Origin: Exobasidium rhododendri
Lineage: Eukaryota > Basidiomycota > Exobasidiomycetes > Exobasidiales > Exobasidiaceae
Assembly (NCBI GenBank): GCA_026210745.1
Contig: CP110631.1
Location: 4,588,001-4,652,000 of the forward strand
DNA length: 64,000 nt
Direction: 5' to 3'
Shown: positions 22,462-31,941 of the stretch, in pieces
Position numbering within the stretch: position 1 is the stretch's first letter
Layout: every line of letters starts with the position of its first letter
Notes under the pieces: generated by a model
The model's database searches: none
Seen by the model: the letters and a program-made list of their open reading frames with translations, nothing else
Told to the model about the DNA's origin: nothing
Translations under genes and position numbers: made by a program

Positions 22462-22887
22462 CTATCCCCTTCCCTCCCGTCGCCATCGCCCATCCTCCTC
22501 TTTGCCGTCCTGGCCACCTGACGAGCCCACCAAATCGCAAAAAGAAGATTGCGCGCCCTCTAATCTTACAAAGGATACCCCCTACACCTATTGAAGTCGT
22601 CCAGTCCAATCCACCGTCATAGACCAGACGTTTGGCCTCCTTGACTGTAATTTCGAGACCAGTAGGGACGCCTCCCCAAGACTGACCCATTGCGCAGACA
22701 TCGAATGTTGGCGGGTTATTTTGCGCCTAAAAAGGAGTCTTGTCAGCTTGCGCTCACCCAATACGAAGGTGAGGATCAAGAACCTTGAAGAAGAAACGAA
22801 TGTGAGTAGATCTTGCAAATGTAACAGTAAAGCTCGGACCTCTTCCACTGGCAGCACAAGCTGCTTGTTGAAGTCCTCTATCAACAT
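22462..22887 (-). CDS. Small unrecognised protein, multi-exon, 5' end uncertain
   Basis: I see three coding blocks on the minus strand. Block 1 (in-frame ATG at 22887) reads MLIEDFNKQLVLPVEEVRAL, and the frame extends upstream through VDVIWEYK without another ATG. Block 2 starts at 22726 after a good TTTTTAG acceptor and reads NNPPTFDVCAMGQSWGGVP, then LDWTTSI. It ends at 22588 before a GTGTAG donor; a 70-bp intron leads to a charged final exon 22517-22462. The donor of intron 1 is unclear: GTTTCT at 22797 gives a 71-bp intron and GTCCGA at 22839 gives 113 bp. The product is about 95 residues or more with no transmembrane segment. The Trp/Gly-rich middle looks constrained. I do not recognise the family. 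It is divergent from the RasGEF gene. Confidence 0.4.
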
Positions 22888-23087
22888 CTTATATTCCCAA
22901 ATGACATCTACCTCATGGCTCACCGTAGAATCTGATCTGACGACATCGCATTACCTTTGTGCTGCAGTACGACTCCCACGCTAAACAGCACTCCCCGGTC
23001 AAGCACCCGAGTGGAAGCACAAGGAGAGCATAATCCTCCGCCTTCTATCTGCCTTCTTCACGACGATTCTTTTACAAATACTCAACG

Positions 23088-26000
23088 ATGGACATCCTAC
23101 ATGCAAACGAGTCCAACCAAGAAAGCGAGCTCTTTGGCACACCCAAATCGCAGTCATCCACTTTCGGAGAAGGAGAGGAAGAGGAAGAAGGAGCGCGCTC
23201 TTGCTTTGTTCGGGCACTTTACGACTTTGCTTCAAATGACGCCAGCTCTCTCTCTTTTGGACGAGGCGCCCTCATCGAGGTTCTTACACAACTTGAGAGC
23301 GGTTGGTGGGATGGTTTGTTGGGCAACGACGTGAGAGGTTGGTTCCCTTCAAATTATGTCGAGGTCATATCTGACGAGGAGGCCGAAATGGAAATAGCAG
23401 CAAGAAATGGCGAAGGAATTCATCTACAGGATCCAAGCAATGACACATTTGGAGAGGTACATGAGGATCCAGATCAATACGATGATCAATACGATGGTCC
23501 GGGTCAAGGGAAGCATTTCAATGCACTACGTCAGAGCATCAACGGAAAGTCAGTCGTGAGCAGTAACGATGCTCTTGAACAGCTACGAGAATCAAGTCAT
23601 GATCAGAGCATAAGCAGTGGATCAACTGTTGCCGCAGGTCGTTCAGGGAACCCTTCTACCCTTTCTCGAAGTGATAGAGAAGTGCGAACTGGGCGCCTGG
23701 GTCTTGAAGATATGCATAGTACGAGTGGTCCACATCAGGATACCGAAGACCACGACCTATCGTCATCTTCATACCCAATGTCATCCATTCGATCCCGTCT
23801 TGGTCTTTCGGATAATGATCGTATCCGATCTCAAACTTTCTCGAATGGAGCAAACGGACACAGGGGGCAAGACATTGCTGAGGATCTCGGATTTGCTAGA
23901 CCAAGAGCCTCTACTCACACGACTGGAAAGAGACAAAAGAACGAAAGTGACTTCTGGGTACCAAGAGTGACGGATCGCGGGGAAATCATGTACTACAACA
24001 CTCGAACTGGCGCTCAGTCACACGATTTGCCAGAAGGAAGAGAACACATGGAAGAGGGTGAAACGCCAAGATTAGAAGAAGAAGAGGAGGAGGAGGAGGA
24101 GGAAGAGGAGGGAGAAGAAGTGGATGAGGACGTTGGGAATGATGAGAAGGGGTGGAGAAATTCTTCGAGTCAAGCCTACGATTCCAGAAGCTCATTGCCC
24201 GAAAGACCGCCCTTTGGAAGACATACCTCGACGATCTACGCAGATGCCAGTGTTGCTCGAAGTCGTGCTGGTAGTTACAGTAGACATCCGACCAGAAAGG
24301 TCGAGAAGCGTGCAGACGATATCGACAACATGCCAGACCCTCGAGACGTTCCGTGGCCATGGTTGCCTCGAGCGAGCGAAGACGGAAGAACATTCTACTT
24401 TTACAATCGAGAAACGCACGAGAGCATGTATGATCCCAGTGGGAATACATCCGATGCTGAAGAAGAGGAGGAAGAGGAAGAAGCATCAGTAGTAGCAGCA
24501 GCAGCAGCATCAGACAAGCACGGCTCAAGAGAGGTAGAATCCTCGAGAGGTGCGAGAAAGTCTCGAACGACGACGATCAGCTCGATAAGCAAGCGTACCT
24601 CCTTCTCTACCCACGGAGGAGCTGGAGGAGAGGAAGAAGATTTCACGGATCGGGTGGCAGGGGGGCCAAGCACAGGACTCATCAGTCGATTTGCAGATGA
24701 GAGAGAGGCGGAAGAGTTGCAAGGAGAAATGAAGATGATCGAGGTCAACTCCACCTTGAAGGGCATAATCGAGTCTGCTTGTGATGCCATCGGTCAGTTG
24801 TCTTCCATTGCTTCTGAAAAAGTGGCAAGAGACGGATTGAGCGATGAAGATCGAAGCTCCCATCTACTCGCCACCAATACCTTAATCGACTCCTCTCGGT
24901 TGGGATTCGCTATTGGGTTGGTGGTGGAATCCATTCGAAATCTACTCTATTCCGCTGGCTCAATTGCTGTAACAGAACAGGATCTCTCCATTGTGTCGGA
25001 CTTAGCTTCCTTACTCAACGAAGGCGGATCCTCTCCTCCTCTTTCCACTCCTCATTCACTGCCGTCTACCATAAAGGCACTTCATCGCACGTCTTCCTTC
25101 GTTTTCGGAGTGGAGCCCCACGTCGCCACAGCCATCTCGCAAGCAAAACAGACGCCGCCACAGACACTGAGTATTTTGGGCAAGAAGATCAATGCGACGC
25201 TATCGAAATTGGTCTTATCTGCTCGTTCCGTCATCGAACAGTCTTGCTTGAATAGCAATACTCGACCAGAACTGAGCACAACACAACTGGAAAAGATCAC
25301 CAGTTATCGCATGCGAATCAGAGATGATTCGATGGAACTGATACGATCGCTGAGCGCCTTTGGAGTGGAAGCAGATCGATCGAGCAAGGCAATTTTGAGA
25401 GCGAGTACCAGCAGTGCCTTCAGTAGCAACGTTCCCTACTCTACCTCTTGGGTAAAGCAAGTGGAGGGTGTGCTGGTGAGTGGAAAGGGGACGGCAGGAA
25501 TAGGGCTGGAAATACTGGGCGGTGGTGCAGCGGCGGGATGGAGGGGAAACGGATTCGTCCTTCCCTCTGCCACGGAAGCTGCTGCTCTTCGTGCAGAAGC
25601 CACTGGATCGTTTCAGAATCCGTTTGAGTTGACCAGAGTTGCGAGAAATGCCCTCTCTTCCGGGAAAGTCTCGCTTCGTAGAAAGCCCACCAGCCACCTC
25701 ACACGAGAATTCGTCGAAAAGAAGCTCGATCATCACTTCATTCAACTTGATTTACTTCTTCTCCGCGTCGAAAGTGTTCTTCACGATGGTTCAATCAACC
25801 GGGATGATTACGATGCTATCAAGGTAGAAAGGAGCAAAGGTGATGCCAAGGATATGCGGAACGGAGAGGAGGCGATGGACGTGGTGGAAGGCGTGCGATT
25901 GTCTGGCGCCCAAGTGCTAGTGGACGAAGTGAAGGAAGTACTCAATCTAATAGGTCAGGTACTCTCTCTCGTGGAAGAAATAGACATGGCTTCCACGCTG

Positions 26001-28190
26001 GACGTAGACGGTTCTCCCCTTGACGGCGAAGTGGTGCCCAAGGACGAATACTTGCACAGTGTAGCTTTAGCGCGGAAACTTGTTCATGTGCTTGCGTCGA
26101 CAAAACAAGAGACGTACGACGTCAGCAATGGTGTCTTCTTAGAGGTGCAAAGCATCTGTCAGCAAGTCATACCCCAAACAAGGTCATCGGACGGCCCCGT
26201 TGCGGGTGTGGAGATGTTGAGACTGTTGATTGGACTGAGAGGCAATGTCAAAGGTCTTCATGAAGTGATCCGCCAGCTCGTCGACGTCTCGGAAGAGCAA
26301 CGACGACAGGAAGCGGAGGAGCATGCTTCTGGGCAGATGGGAGCGAGGAGTAAAGTATACGATATCGACGAAGTGAAACTCAGCAGTGAGAGATGTGCAA
26401 AGGGTGCTGGTAGATCAGCACAAGGCACAGACAATGGAGCAACACTGACACGTCAAAGTGGCCAAGAAGATCATGCGAACATGGAAGAGGATGTCATGTA
26501 CTTAGGACCCGGTCTAGCCGTTCCCAATGGTCCACCCATCTCTACTCGAGCAGTTGCGACCGGTGGTTCGCTCCGGGAACGCGCAAGGCCAGACAGTCTA
26601 CGAGCCCGATCGACTTCTTTCTCAGCAGGAGACGCACTGTCTTTCACCGAAGCAGGCGCCAGATCATCGATCCGCAAGAGCACAGGAGTAGGGGAAGACG
26701 AAGAAGACTACCACAATGAAGCATCGAAGAGGGAGAGCAGAGGCAACAACAAGATCAAGCGCTTCTTTGTTGACGATGCGCATTCTACGTCCCTGCGAGA
26801 TTCCACGGCGGGAGAAAGCACTGCAGCCGAATCGACTACGTCGGCCGCCACAAGCACCTTTACAAGAACGGTGGAAGAGATTCCCTGGTTCCTGGAAGTA
26901 GACTATTCACCGCAAGACATCGTCCTGAATGCTTCGGGTCATGTGAAAGGAGGAACGCTGAGTGCTTTGATGGAGAGATTGACGATGCACAACGCTTTTG
27001 ACACCAACTTCAACACCACCTTTCTCATGACGTATCGATCCTTTACCACCACGGATGAATTCCTGGACTTGCTGTCTGCACGCTTCCGAATTAAAGAACC
27101 TCCAGGATTGACGAAAGAAGAGCGTCAATTGTGGACTGATCAAAAGCAGATGTTGATTCGCTTCCGTATCTTCAACGTCTTAAAGACGTGGTTGGAAGCT
27201 CACTTTTACGAAGGCACCGACGAGATTCACCTGAATCGGATCGAAGAGTTCGTCGCTGATGGTATGGGCCAGTCTCCTACTCTGGCCACTTCAGGGAAAC
27301 ACCTGATTCGATTGATCGAGAGGAGGAATGGAAAGGGCGAAAAGATGGTCCGTACCTTCCAACTTCCTTCCTCGACACCTGCTCCAATTCTACCCAAGAT
27401 CTTCCGCAAGATCAAGTTCCTGGACATTGATCCGCTGGAGATGGCAAGACAATTGACCTTGATTGACAGCAGGCTGTATAACCGTATTCGACCTGTCGAA
27501 TGTTTGGGCAAAGCTTGGAGTCGAGAGAACGGCTTGGAAGTAGCCAAGGGGATCCGAGATGTGATCAGTGCCAACAACAAAATCAGCGGTTGGGTCAGTG
27601 AAGCTATCCTGGTACAGGAAGATCTGAAGAAGAGGACAGCATGGGTGAAGCAGTTTGTCGCGATTGCCGATCGATGTCACTCCTTGAACAACTTCTCGTC
27701 TATGATGGCAATTTACTCTGGTCTGAATAACTCTTCGCTGAACAGACTTCGCAGGACATGGGATGCCGTCAATCAGAGGCATTTACAAATGTTCGAAAAC
27801 ATGAAGATCATCTTGGCTACCACGAAGAATTTCTCAAAGTACAGAGAAACGTTACGAAACCTCAATCCACCATGTGTGCCCTTTCTGGGTATCTACTTGA
27901 CCGATCTCACATTTATCGAAGACGGTAATTCAGATTGGCTCAAGAACGATGAGAGATTGATCAACTTCACGAAACGACAAATGACGGCGGACAAGATTCA
28001 AGAGATCCTAATGTTTCAGAGTACACCGTACAATCTAACGCCGGTTCCAAGTATTCAGACTTTCATTGCCGAAAATTCCATTGAAAGCAGAGGAGATGAA
28101 GAATTGTTCGAACAGAGTTTGCGACTGGAACCAAGAGAAAGAGAAGACGAAAAGATTGCGCGTTTGCTTCAGGAGAGTGGTTTCCTGTAG
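23088..28190 (+). CDS. CDC25: CDC25-type Ras guanine-nucleotide exchange factor with SH3 and WW-like modules
   Basis: Single exon, 1700 residues from the ATG at 23088. An SH3 domain lies at about residues 37-93 (ALYDFASND, ESGWWDGLL, GWFPSNYVEV). Two WW-like motifs follow at about 287-315 (WVPRVTDRGEIMYYN) and 423-452 (WLPRASEDGRTFYFYN). There are Glu-rich linkers near 325-345 and 458-470, then a helical middle region. The RasGEF_N module starts at about 1271 (GGTLSALMERLTMHN), and the catalytic RasGEF domain runs from about 1444 to 1680 (IDPLEMARQLTLID, CHSLNNFSSMMAI, VPFLGIYLTDLTFI). Cdc25 proteins load GTP on Ras upstream of cAMP and MAPK signalling in growth and filamentation. The SH3 domain supports Cdc25 rather than Bud5 or Rap GEFs. 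Intronless over 5.1 kb. Confidence 0.94.
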   Translation: MDILHANESNQESELFGTPKSQSSTFGEGEEEEEGARSCFVRALYDFASNDASSLSFGRGALIEVLTQLESGWWDGLLGNDVRGWFPSNYVEVISDEEAEMEIAARNGEGIHLQDPSNDTFGEVHEDPDQYDDQYDGPGQGKHFNALRQSINGKSVVSSNDALEQLRESSHDQSISSGSTVAAGRSGNPSTLSRSDREVRTGRLGLEDMHSTSGPHQDTEDHDLSSSSYPMSSIRSRLGLSDNDRIRSQTFSNGANGHRGQDIAEDLGFARPRASTHTTGKRQKNESDFWVPRVTDRGEIMYYNTRTGAQSHDLPEGREHMEEGETPRLEEEEEEEEEEEEGEEVDEDVGNDEKGWRNSSSQAYDSRSSLPERPPFGRHTSTIYADASVARSRAGSYSRHPTRKVEKRADDIDNMPDPRDVPWPWLPRASEDGRTFYFYNRETHESMYDPSGNTSDAEEEEEEEEASVVAAAAASDKHGSREVESSRGARKSRTTTISSISKRTSFSTHGGAGGEEEDFTDRVAGGPSTGLISRFADEREAEELQGEMKMIEVNSTLKGIIESACDAIGQLSSIASEKVARDGLSDEDRSSHLLATNTLIDSSRLGFAIGLVVESIRNLLYSAGSIAVTEQDLSIVSDLASLLNEGGSSPPLSTPHSLPSTIKALHRTSSFVFGVEPHVATAISQAKQTPPQTLSILGKKINATLSKLVLSARSVIEQSCLNSNTRPELSTTQLEKITSYRMRIRDDSMELIRSLSAFGVEADRSSKAILRASTSSAFSSNVPYSTSWVKQVEGVLVSGKGTAGIGLEILGGGAAAGWRGNGFVLPSATEAAALRAEATGSFQNPFELTRVARNALSSGKVSLRRKPTSHLTREFVEKKLDHHFIQLDLLLLRVESVLHDGSINRDDYDAIKVERSKGDAKDMRNGEEAMDVVEGVRLSGAQVLVDEVKEVLNLIGQVLSLVEEIDMASTLDVDGSPLDGEVVPKDEYLHSVALARKLVHVLASTKQETYDVSNGVFLEVQSICQQVIPQTRSSDGPVAGVEMLRLLIGLRGNVKGLHEVIRQLVDVSEEQRRQEAEEHASGQMGARSKVYDIDEVKLSSERCAKGAGRSAQGTDNGATLTRQSGQEDHANMEEDVMYLGPGLAVPNGPPISTRAVATGGSLRERARPDSLRARSTSFSAGDALSFTEAGARSSIRKSTGVGEDEEDYHNEASKRESRGNNKIKRFFVDDAHSTSLRDSTAGESTAAESTTSAATSTFTRTVEEIPWFLEVDYSPQDIVLNASGHVKGGTLSALMERLTMHNAFDTNFNTTFLMTYRSFTTTDEFLDLLSARFRIKEPPGLTKEERQLWTDQKQMLIRFRIFNVLKTWLEAHFYEGTDEIHLNRIEEFVADGMGQSPTLATSGKHLIRLIERRNGKGEKMVRTFQLPSSTPAPILPKIFRKIKFLDIDPLEMARQLTLIDSRLYNRIRPVECLGKAWSRENGLEVAKGIRDVISANNKISGWVSEAILVQEDLKKRTAWVKQFVAIADRCHSLNNFSSMMAIYSGLNNSSLNRLRRTWDAVNQRHLQMFENMKIILATTKNFSKYRETLRNLNPPCVPFLGIYLTDLTFIEDGNSDWLKNDERLINFTKRQMTADKIQEILMFQSTPYNLTPVPSIQTFIAENSIESRGDEELFEQSLRLEPREREDEKIARLLQESGFL

Positions 28191-28885
28191 AACTCTTTTC
28201 TTTTTTTCTGTTGTAGTCTCCTTGGGAGCGGGCGGAGAAAGTGCTTTCTACGCCTTGCTCTACAAAACACATTATTAATCGTTTTTGTCAAAAAGAACAT
28301 CATACTATTGCAAATTCTTTCGAGTAGACACACACACACACGAGCACAGTAGCAGTGACAGTGAGATAGCGATCGGTGGAGTGTCATTTTCAGGGAGTGT
28401 GCCAGTAGCGACAATGTAAGAGTTGAAAGGAGGGAAGGCCAAAGTAAAGCAGGGGTGACCTTTACTTCCTACCTTCCAGGCTGCGTATCTCCCCACGCAC
28501 TTCACCTTGAGGCGACCAAGAACAGATCGTTGTTGGAAACGTGTCGTTGGAAAATTTAAGGTTTCCTTACGGTTTCCTTACGGGAAAAGGGGTGCATTGA
28601 AATCGAGACTAGCTGATGGAAAGGAAGGGCCTCGGAGTAGTGTGTAACGTGCTAGTTGCTGGGAGTGGACTGGGGGTGGTATGGAGCTAGCGACATTACT
28701 CGAAGGAAAGGAGATAAGGCGGAGAGGTGGGGCCAAGGTTTCGTCCATTCTGTCTCACTCACTCCACATTCTGTACACAGCATTTCTCTCCCACTCGCCA
28801 GCAAGTAAGCAGCGCAAATGAGGTGGATTGAAAATGCCTTGATGTGAGTCGTGACTCTGCTCCGAGTGGGTGCGAATACAGTGGA
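28191..28885. other. Intergenic region, RasGEF 3' flank to RNase T2 5' flank
   Basis: About 700 bp. It includes a T-rich segment just after the RasGEF stop, a (CA)n run near 28330-28340, and an exact 11-bp tandem duplication (GTTTCCTTACG twice) at 28561-28582. A leader or first exon with the RNase T2 signal peptide could lie in the last part, but I could not find one with good splice sites. The minus-strand frames here show no recognisable domain. Confidence 0.35.
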
Positions 28886-29865
28886 ATGGCCTTGCTGATG
28901 GACGTCGTCTCGCAAAGGGCCTACCTACCATATCTAAGTCGCGACATGTTCGCAGAAAGAGCATCCTGTCTTAGTTGCACCTCTCCTTGTAGCACTGATG
29001 TAAGTGACTTGAAATGAAGGTCGACTCGAGCCGATGAGGACTTAGGTCGTCCGGTAACTTACTACAGACGCTGATACCTGCCTTTGCAACCATCTCTCCT
29101 CCTCTGTCTCCCCCCTATCTACTAGTCATGCGCTACCAATACACCGGGTGGACTGCTTCTATTGACGAGCTTTTGGGATTACAGTCCGGCCACTGGACCG
29201 TCTGATTCTTGGACAATTCACGGACTTTGGCCAGATAATTGTGATGGAACCTACGAAGCATCATGTGATTCTTCTCGGAGTGGGAGTCAAATATCTCAAG
29301 TCTTACAGATGAGCGCACCTAGCACGCTTGACTACATGAACGAATACTGGTGTGTATTGCCAGTCTACCATCGGGCTAGAGAGGTTGAGAATTTATCATG
29401 TCTCTTTTTTGTTTCTCTCTATTCTTGGACAGGGTGGACGTCAATGGTGACAATGCTCAATTCTGGAAGCATGAGTATGAGAAACATGCAACCTGCATCA
29501 GTACCCTGAAGCCAGCGTGTTACGCCAACTATACATCAGGTCAAGACATTGTGGATTTCTTTACTGTTTCGACTGAGTTGTTCCAGCAGTACAATCTGTA
29601 CTCAGCCTTGTCATCCGCTGGAATTACGCCGAGCTCGAGTGAGACGTATACCTTGGCGGCCCTACAATCGGCAGCAAAAGCTTCATTCGGTGGTATCACT
29701 CCTTCTTTTCGATGCACAAACAACGTCAATTTGAAAGAGGCTTGGTTTGATTTTGAAACCACTGGAAGAAGTACTACGGTTGATGCTTTCACCTTGGTAG
29801 ATCCAATCGCTAGCAACACGAATTGCGCTACTACCGGGATCAAATACAATCCCAAAAGCGGCTGA
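28886..29865 (+). CDS. RNase T2 family ribonuclease (5' end uncertain)
   Basis: Exons 28886-28999, 29126-29349 and 29433-29865 join in phase and give 256 residues. The first junction (GTAAGT donor) makes STDSCATNTPGG, where T2 enzymes have Cys-rich sequence before the PGG block; the second rebuilds YWVDVNGDN. Both active-site boxes are intact: CAS I WTIHGLWPDNCDGTY and CAS II FWKHEYEKHATC with the catalytic His residues. Conserved Cys residues are present. T2 RNases are normally secreted or vacuolar, yet the first exon as drawn (MALLMDVVSQRAYLPYL...) is not a good signal peptide; an upstream exon, or a start at the later in-frame ATG (28946), is possible. Exons 2 and 3 are firm and exon 1 is tentative. 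Confidence 0.82.
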
Positions 29866-29991
29866 TAGATGTCATTTTTGTAACGTATTGATTACAACCC
29901 GCTGGAATGACAGTGTTAACCAAAGAATTTCCGGAGAGAATGGAGTGATCTACAAACGAGCCCGGCCCGTGCTGATGGTACAAGTTTCGGT

Positions 29992-31518
29992 TCAAATCGA
30001 CTTTTCACGATCTGACAAAGGTGACTTTTCTGCTCTTTCCGACGCTTTTTGACGACCGTCTTGATGAACATCAAGGAGGAGAGAGACAAGGGCGCATATC
30101 ACTCCCAGACCCGCTAAGCCCATACCAAGCCAGAGCGCTCCCCTATAGCCTCTCTCTACATCTGTCCCATTACGATTGACTTGCATCTCCAATGTGCCTG
30201 CTAAGCCAAGTCCCAATGCGATGCTGTAATTGACAATCGTGTTGACTAGACTTCCGGCCAGTCCTTGTTGATGAGGTGGCAAAGCATCGGAAACGATGAT
30301 GCAACCTGATGGAAAAGACATGTCCATACCGAATGGCGTGATCAAAGCAGCGATAAAGGTTTGAATCCAGAACGTTTGGTCGATCGGTTGGAACGCAATC
30401 AACGCATTTCCCGCACAGAAACAACACATGGCTATCAACATAACCAGGGCAGGTCGTAGACTTGAGAGAAGGTAAGCCGATGTAAAGGCGGCAATAGTCC
30501 CCGCTATTGCACAAGGAGCGATTTGAGCAGCACTGGAAAGGACCGAATGATGACGCAACTCTTGGATGAACCGAACCGTGTAGAAGAGGAAAATGCCAAA
30601 GGACGACCAGCCGAAGGAAATGCATGCCAGAATGAGAGAAGTCTGCACAGTAAAAACTTTGAGAGGAACTAGGGGAGATTGCACCCGGCCTTCCACAATG
30701 ACAAAGGCGACCAGGAAGAGTAATGCTACGATGAGCAGCACATACACGTAGACAGTTGGCCAGCCGACGACGATGGCTTGATTCCAAGCGAAATTGAACA
30801 GAACCAGTCCGGGCACACCCGTCAGTGTTCCCCAAATATCGAAAGTTTGACGTGCATCCTCGGGAGGAGCACCTTGATCTCTCTTGACGATTTCAGCAAT
30901 CTCGCCGTCGGAAGGAACGACGAAGAAAGTAGCAATGAAGGCCAGAAGTAGTACTATCGCGAAGATGTAACAAGACCACGGCCATCCGAGGTTAGGGTTA
31001 TCTGCTAATAGAGTTGCAAAGACGGCACCAACTACGCAGCCCTGTGGCCCGGTAGCGGCAAATGCAGAGAAAGCAATGTACTTTTTGAGCGTACCAGGTG
31101 GATAGAGTCTTGCAAGGATCGCTACTGCATTAGGAAGTAGCAGGGCGGGGCCTATTCCCACCAAAGCTCGAGTGATGTCGTATCCAATATATGACGTTGT
31201 GTATTGTCCCACCAATCCAGACACCATTTGCCACACAGCAAACCAAGCAAATCCAATCTGCATGATAAGTCTATGGCCATACATGTCTCCCAATCGACCA
31301 GAGGGCAACACAAACGTCCCGACAGTGAGAGAGAATGACGATATGAACCAGCTTTGTTGATTAGGTTGATTTTCTAGTCCAAAGGTTCTTGCAATGTACG
31401 GTAGTGGGACTAAGGCCTGTCCCAGAGCGCATTGAGTCAGTAGCATGGTGGAGACCAAAATCGCGCCGCACAAAATCTCCTGAAGGAGGCTCGCCTTGAG
31501 GTGGTGAGAGGACGTCAT
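29992..31518 (-). CDS. Major facilitator superfamily transporter, DHA2-like
   Basis: Single exon, 508 residues from the ATG at 31518 (MTSSHHLKASL); the open frame begins 33 codons earlier at a GTG. Many hydrophobic helices span the whole length, about 13-14 by eye. Motif A, between helices 2 and 3, is GRLGDMYGHRLIM, and a Pro/Gly-rich helix (RALVGIGPALLLPNAVAIL) follows as in DHA2 proteins. The central loop is short and the tail charged. Substrates of this group include drugs, amino acids and siderophore-like compounds; none can be assigned here. The gene converges on RNase T2, with no sign of a metabolite cluster around it. Confidence 0.88.
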   Translation of the reverse strand: MTSSHHLKASLLQEILCGAILVSTMLLTQCALGQALVPLPYIARTFGLENQPNQQSWFISSFSLTVGTFVLPSGRLGDMYGHRLIMQIGFAWFAVWQMVSGLVGQYTTSYIGYDITRALVGIGPALLLPNAVAILARLYPPGTLKKYIAFSAFAATGPQGCVVGAVFATLLADNPNLGWPWSCYIFAIVLLLAFIATFFVVPSDGEIAEIVKRDQGAPPEDARQTFDIWGTLTGVPGLVLFNFAWNQAIVVGWPTVYVYVLLIVALLFLVAFVIVEGRVQSPLVPLKVFTVQTSLILACISFGWSSFGIFLFYTVRFIQELRHHSVLSSAAQIAPCAIAGTIAAFTSAYLLSSLRPALVMLIAMCCFCAGNALIAFQPIDQTFWIQTFIAALITPFGMDMSFPSGCIIVSDALPPHQQGLAGSLVNTIVNYSIALGLGLAGTLEMQVNRNGTDVERGYRGALWLGMGLAGLGVICALVSLLLDVHQDGRQKASERAEKSPLSDREKSI

Positions 31519-31941
31519 GCTGTGTTGTGACCTAGGAGTTGTCTGAGCGCGCAAGATGGGACAGACGCGGGCGTTTGTGCTTGGGCGAAAGCGCAAACTT
31601 CCCTGCGAGAAACACACCTTAAATCAATACATACACTTTGGGGTTGACCTTTGCAAAGATCCGACATAGAACCCTACTAGTGAAATGTTCCCATGATTAC
31701 TTGCATACTTTACCCACGTGGCTCTTCTCTTCAAAGGTCAACGTCGATCGCAATCAAGATTGGGACAATCCTCAGGGGCTTCGTTAGCGCGGATTTTTAG
31801 GCTTCCAGTGCATGTCGCGCATTTCACGACAGATGGGACCAGGGAGGGTTGCCCCCTTTCTGTGTCCCATAGGTGGATACTTGGATTTCCCCAGCCACGA
31901 CCAGGCGGTAGCAGCCATCACACCTACCTACTACATACAGG
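31519..31941. promoter_or_regulatory. Shared upstream region of the MFS transporter (-) and the Ivy1-like gene (+)
   Basis: 423 bp between divergent start codons. The part next to the transporter is open in its frame for about 100 bp but lacks an ATG. No repeats or recognisable RNA genes. Confidence 0.4.

Noticed and set aside
22696-22797. A possible 31-bp intron (GTGAGC...TTTTTAG) in the small unknown gene
   Set aside because: All introns I could verify here are 63-126 bp and the phase does not fit; longer intron choices are more likely.
29977-29992. GGTTCAAATC, resembling a tRNA B-box
   Set aside because: The flanking bases do not form a T-stem and no A-box or acceptor stem is found at the right distance, so I do not call a tRNA.
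20238-31518. Carboxylesterase, MFS transporter and RNase T2 considered as part of a secondary-metabolite or effector cluster
   Set aside because: They are separated by a 5-kb RasGEF gene, no backbone synthase or tailoring enzymes are present, and the neighbours are housekeeping genes.
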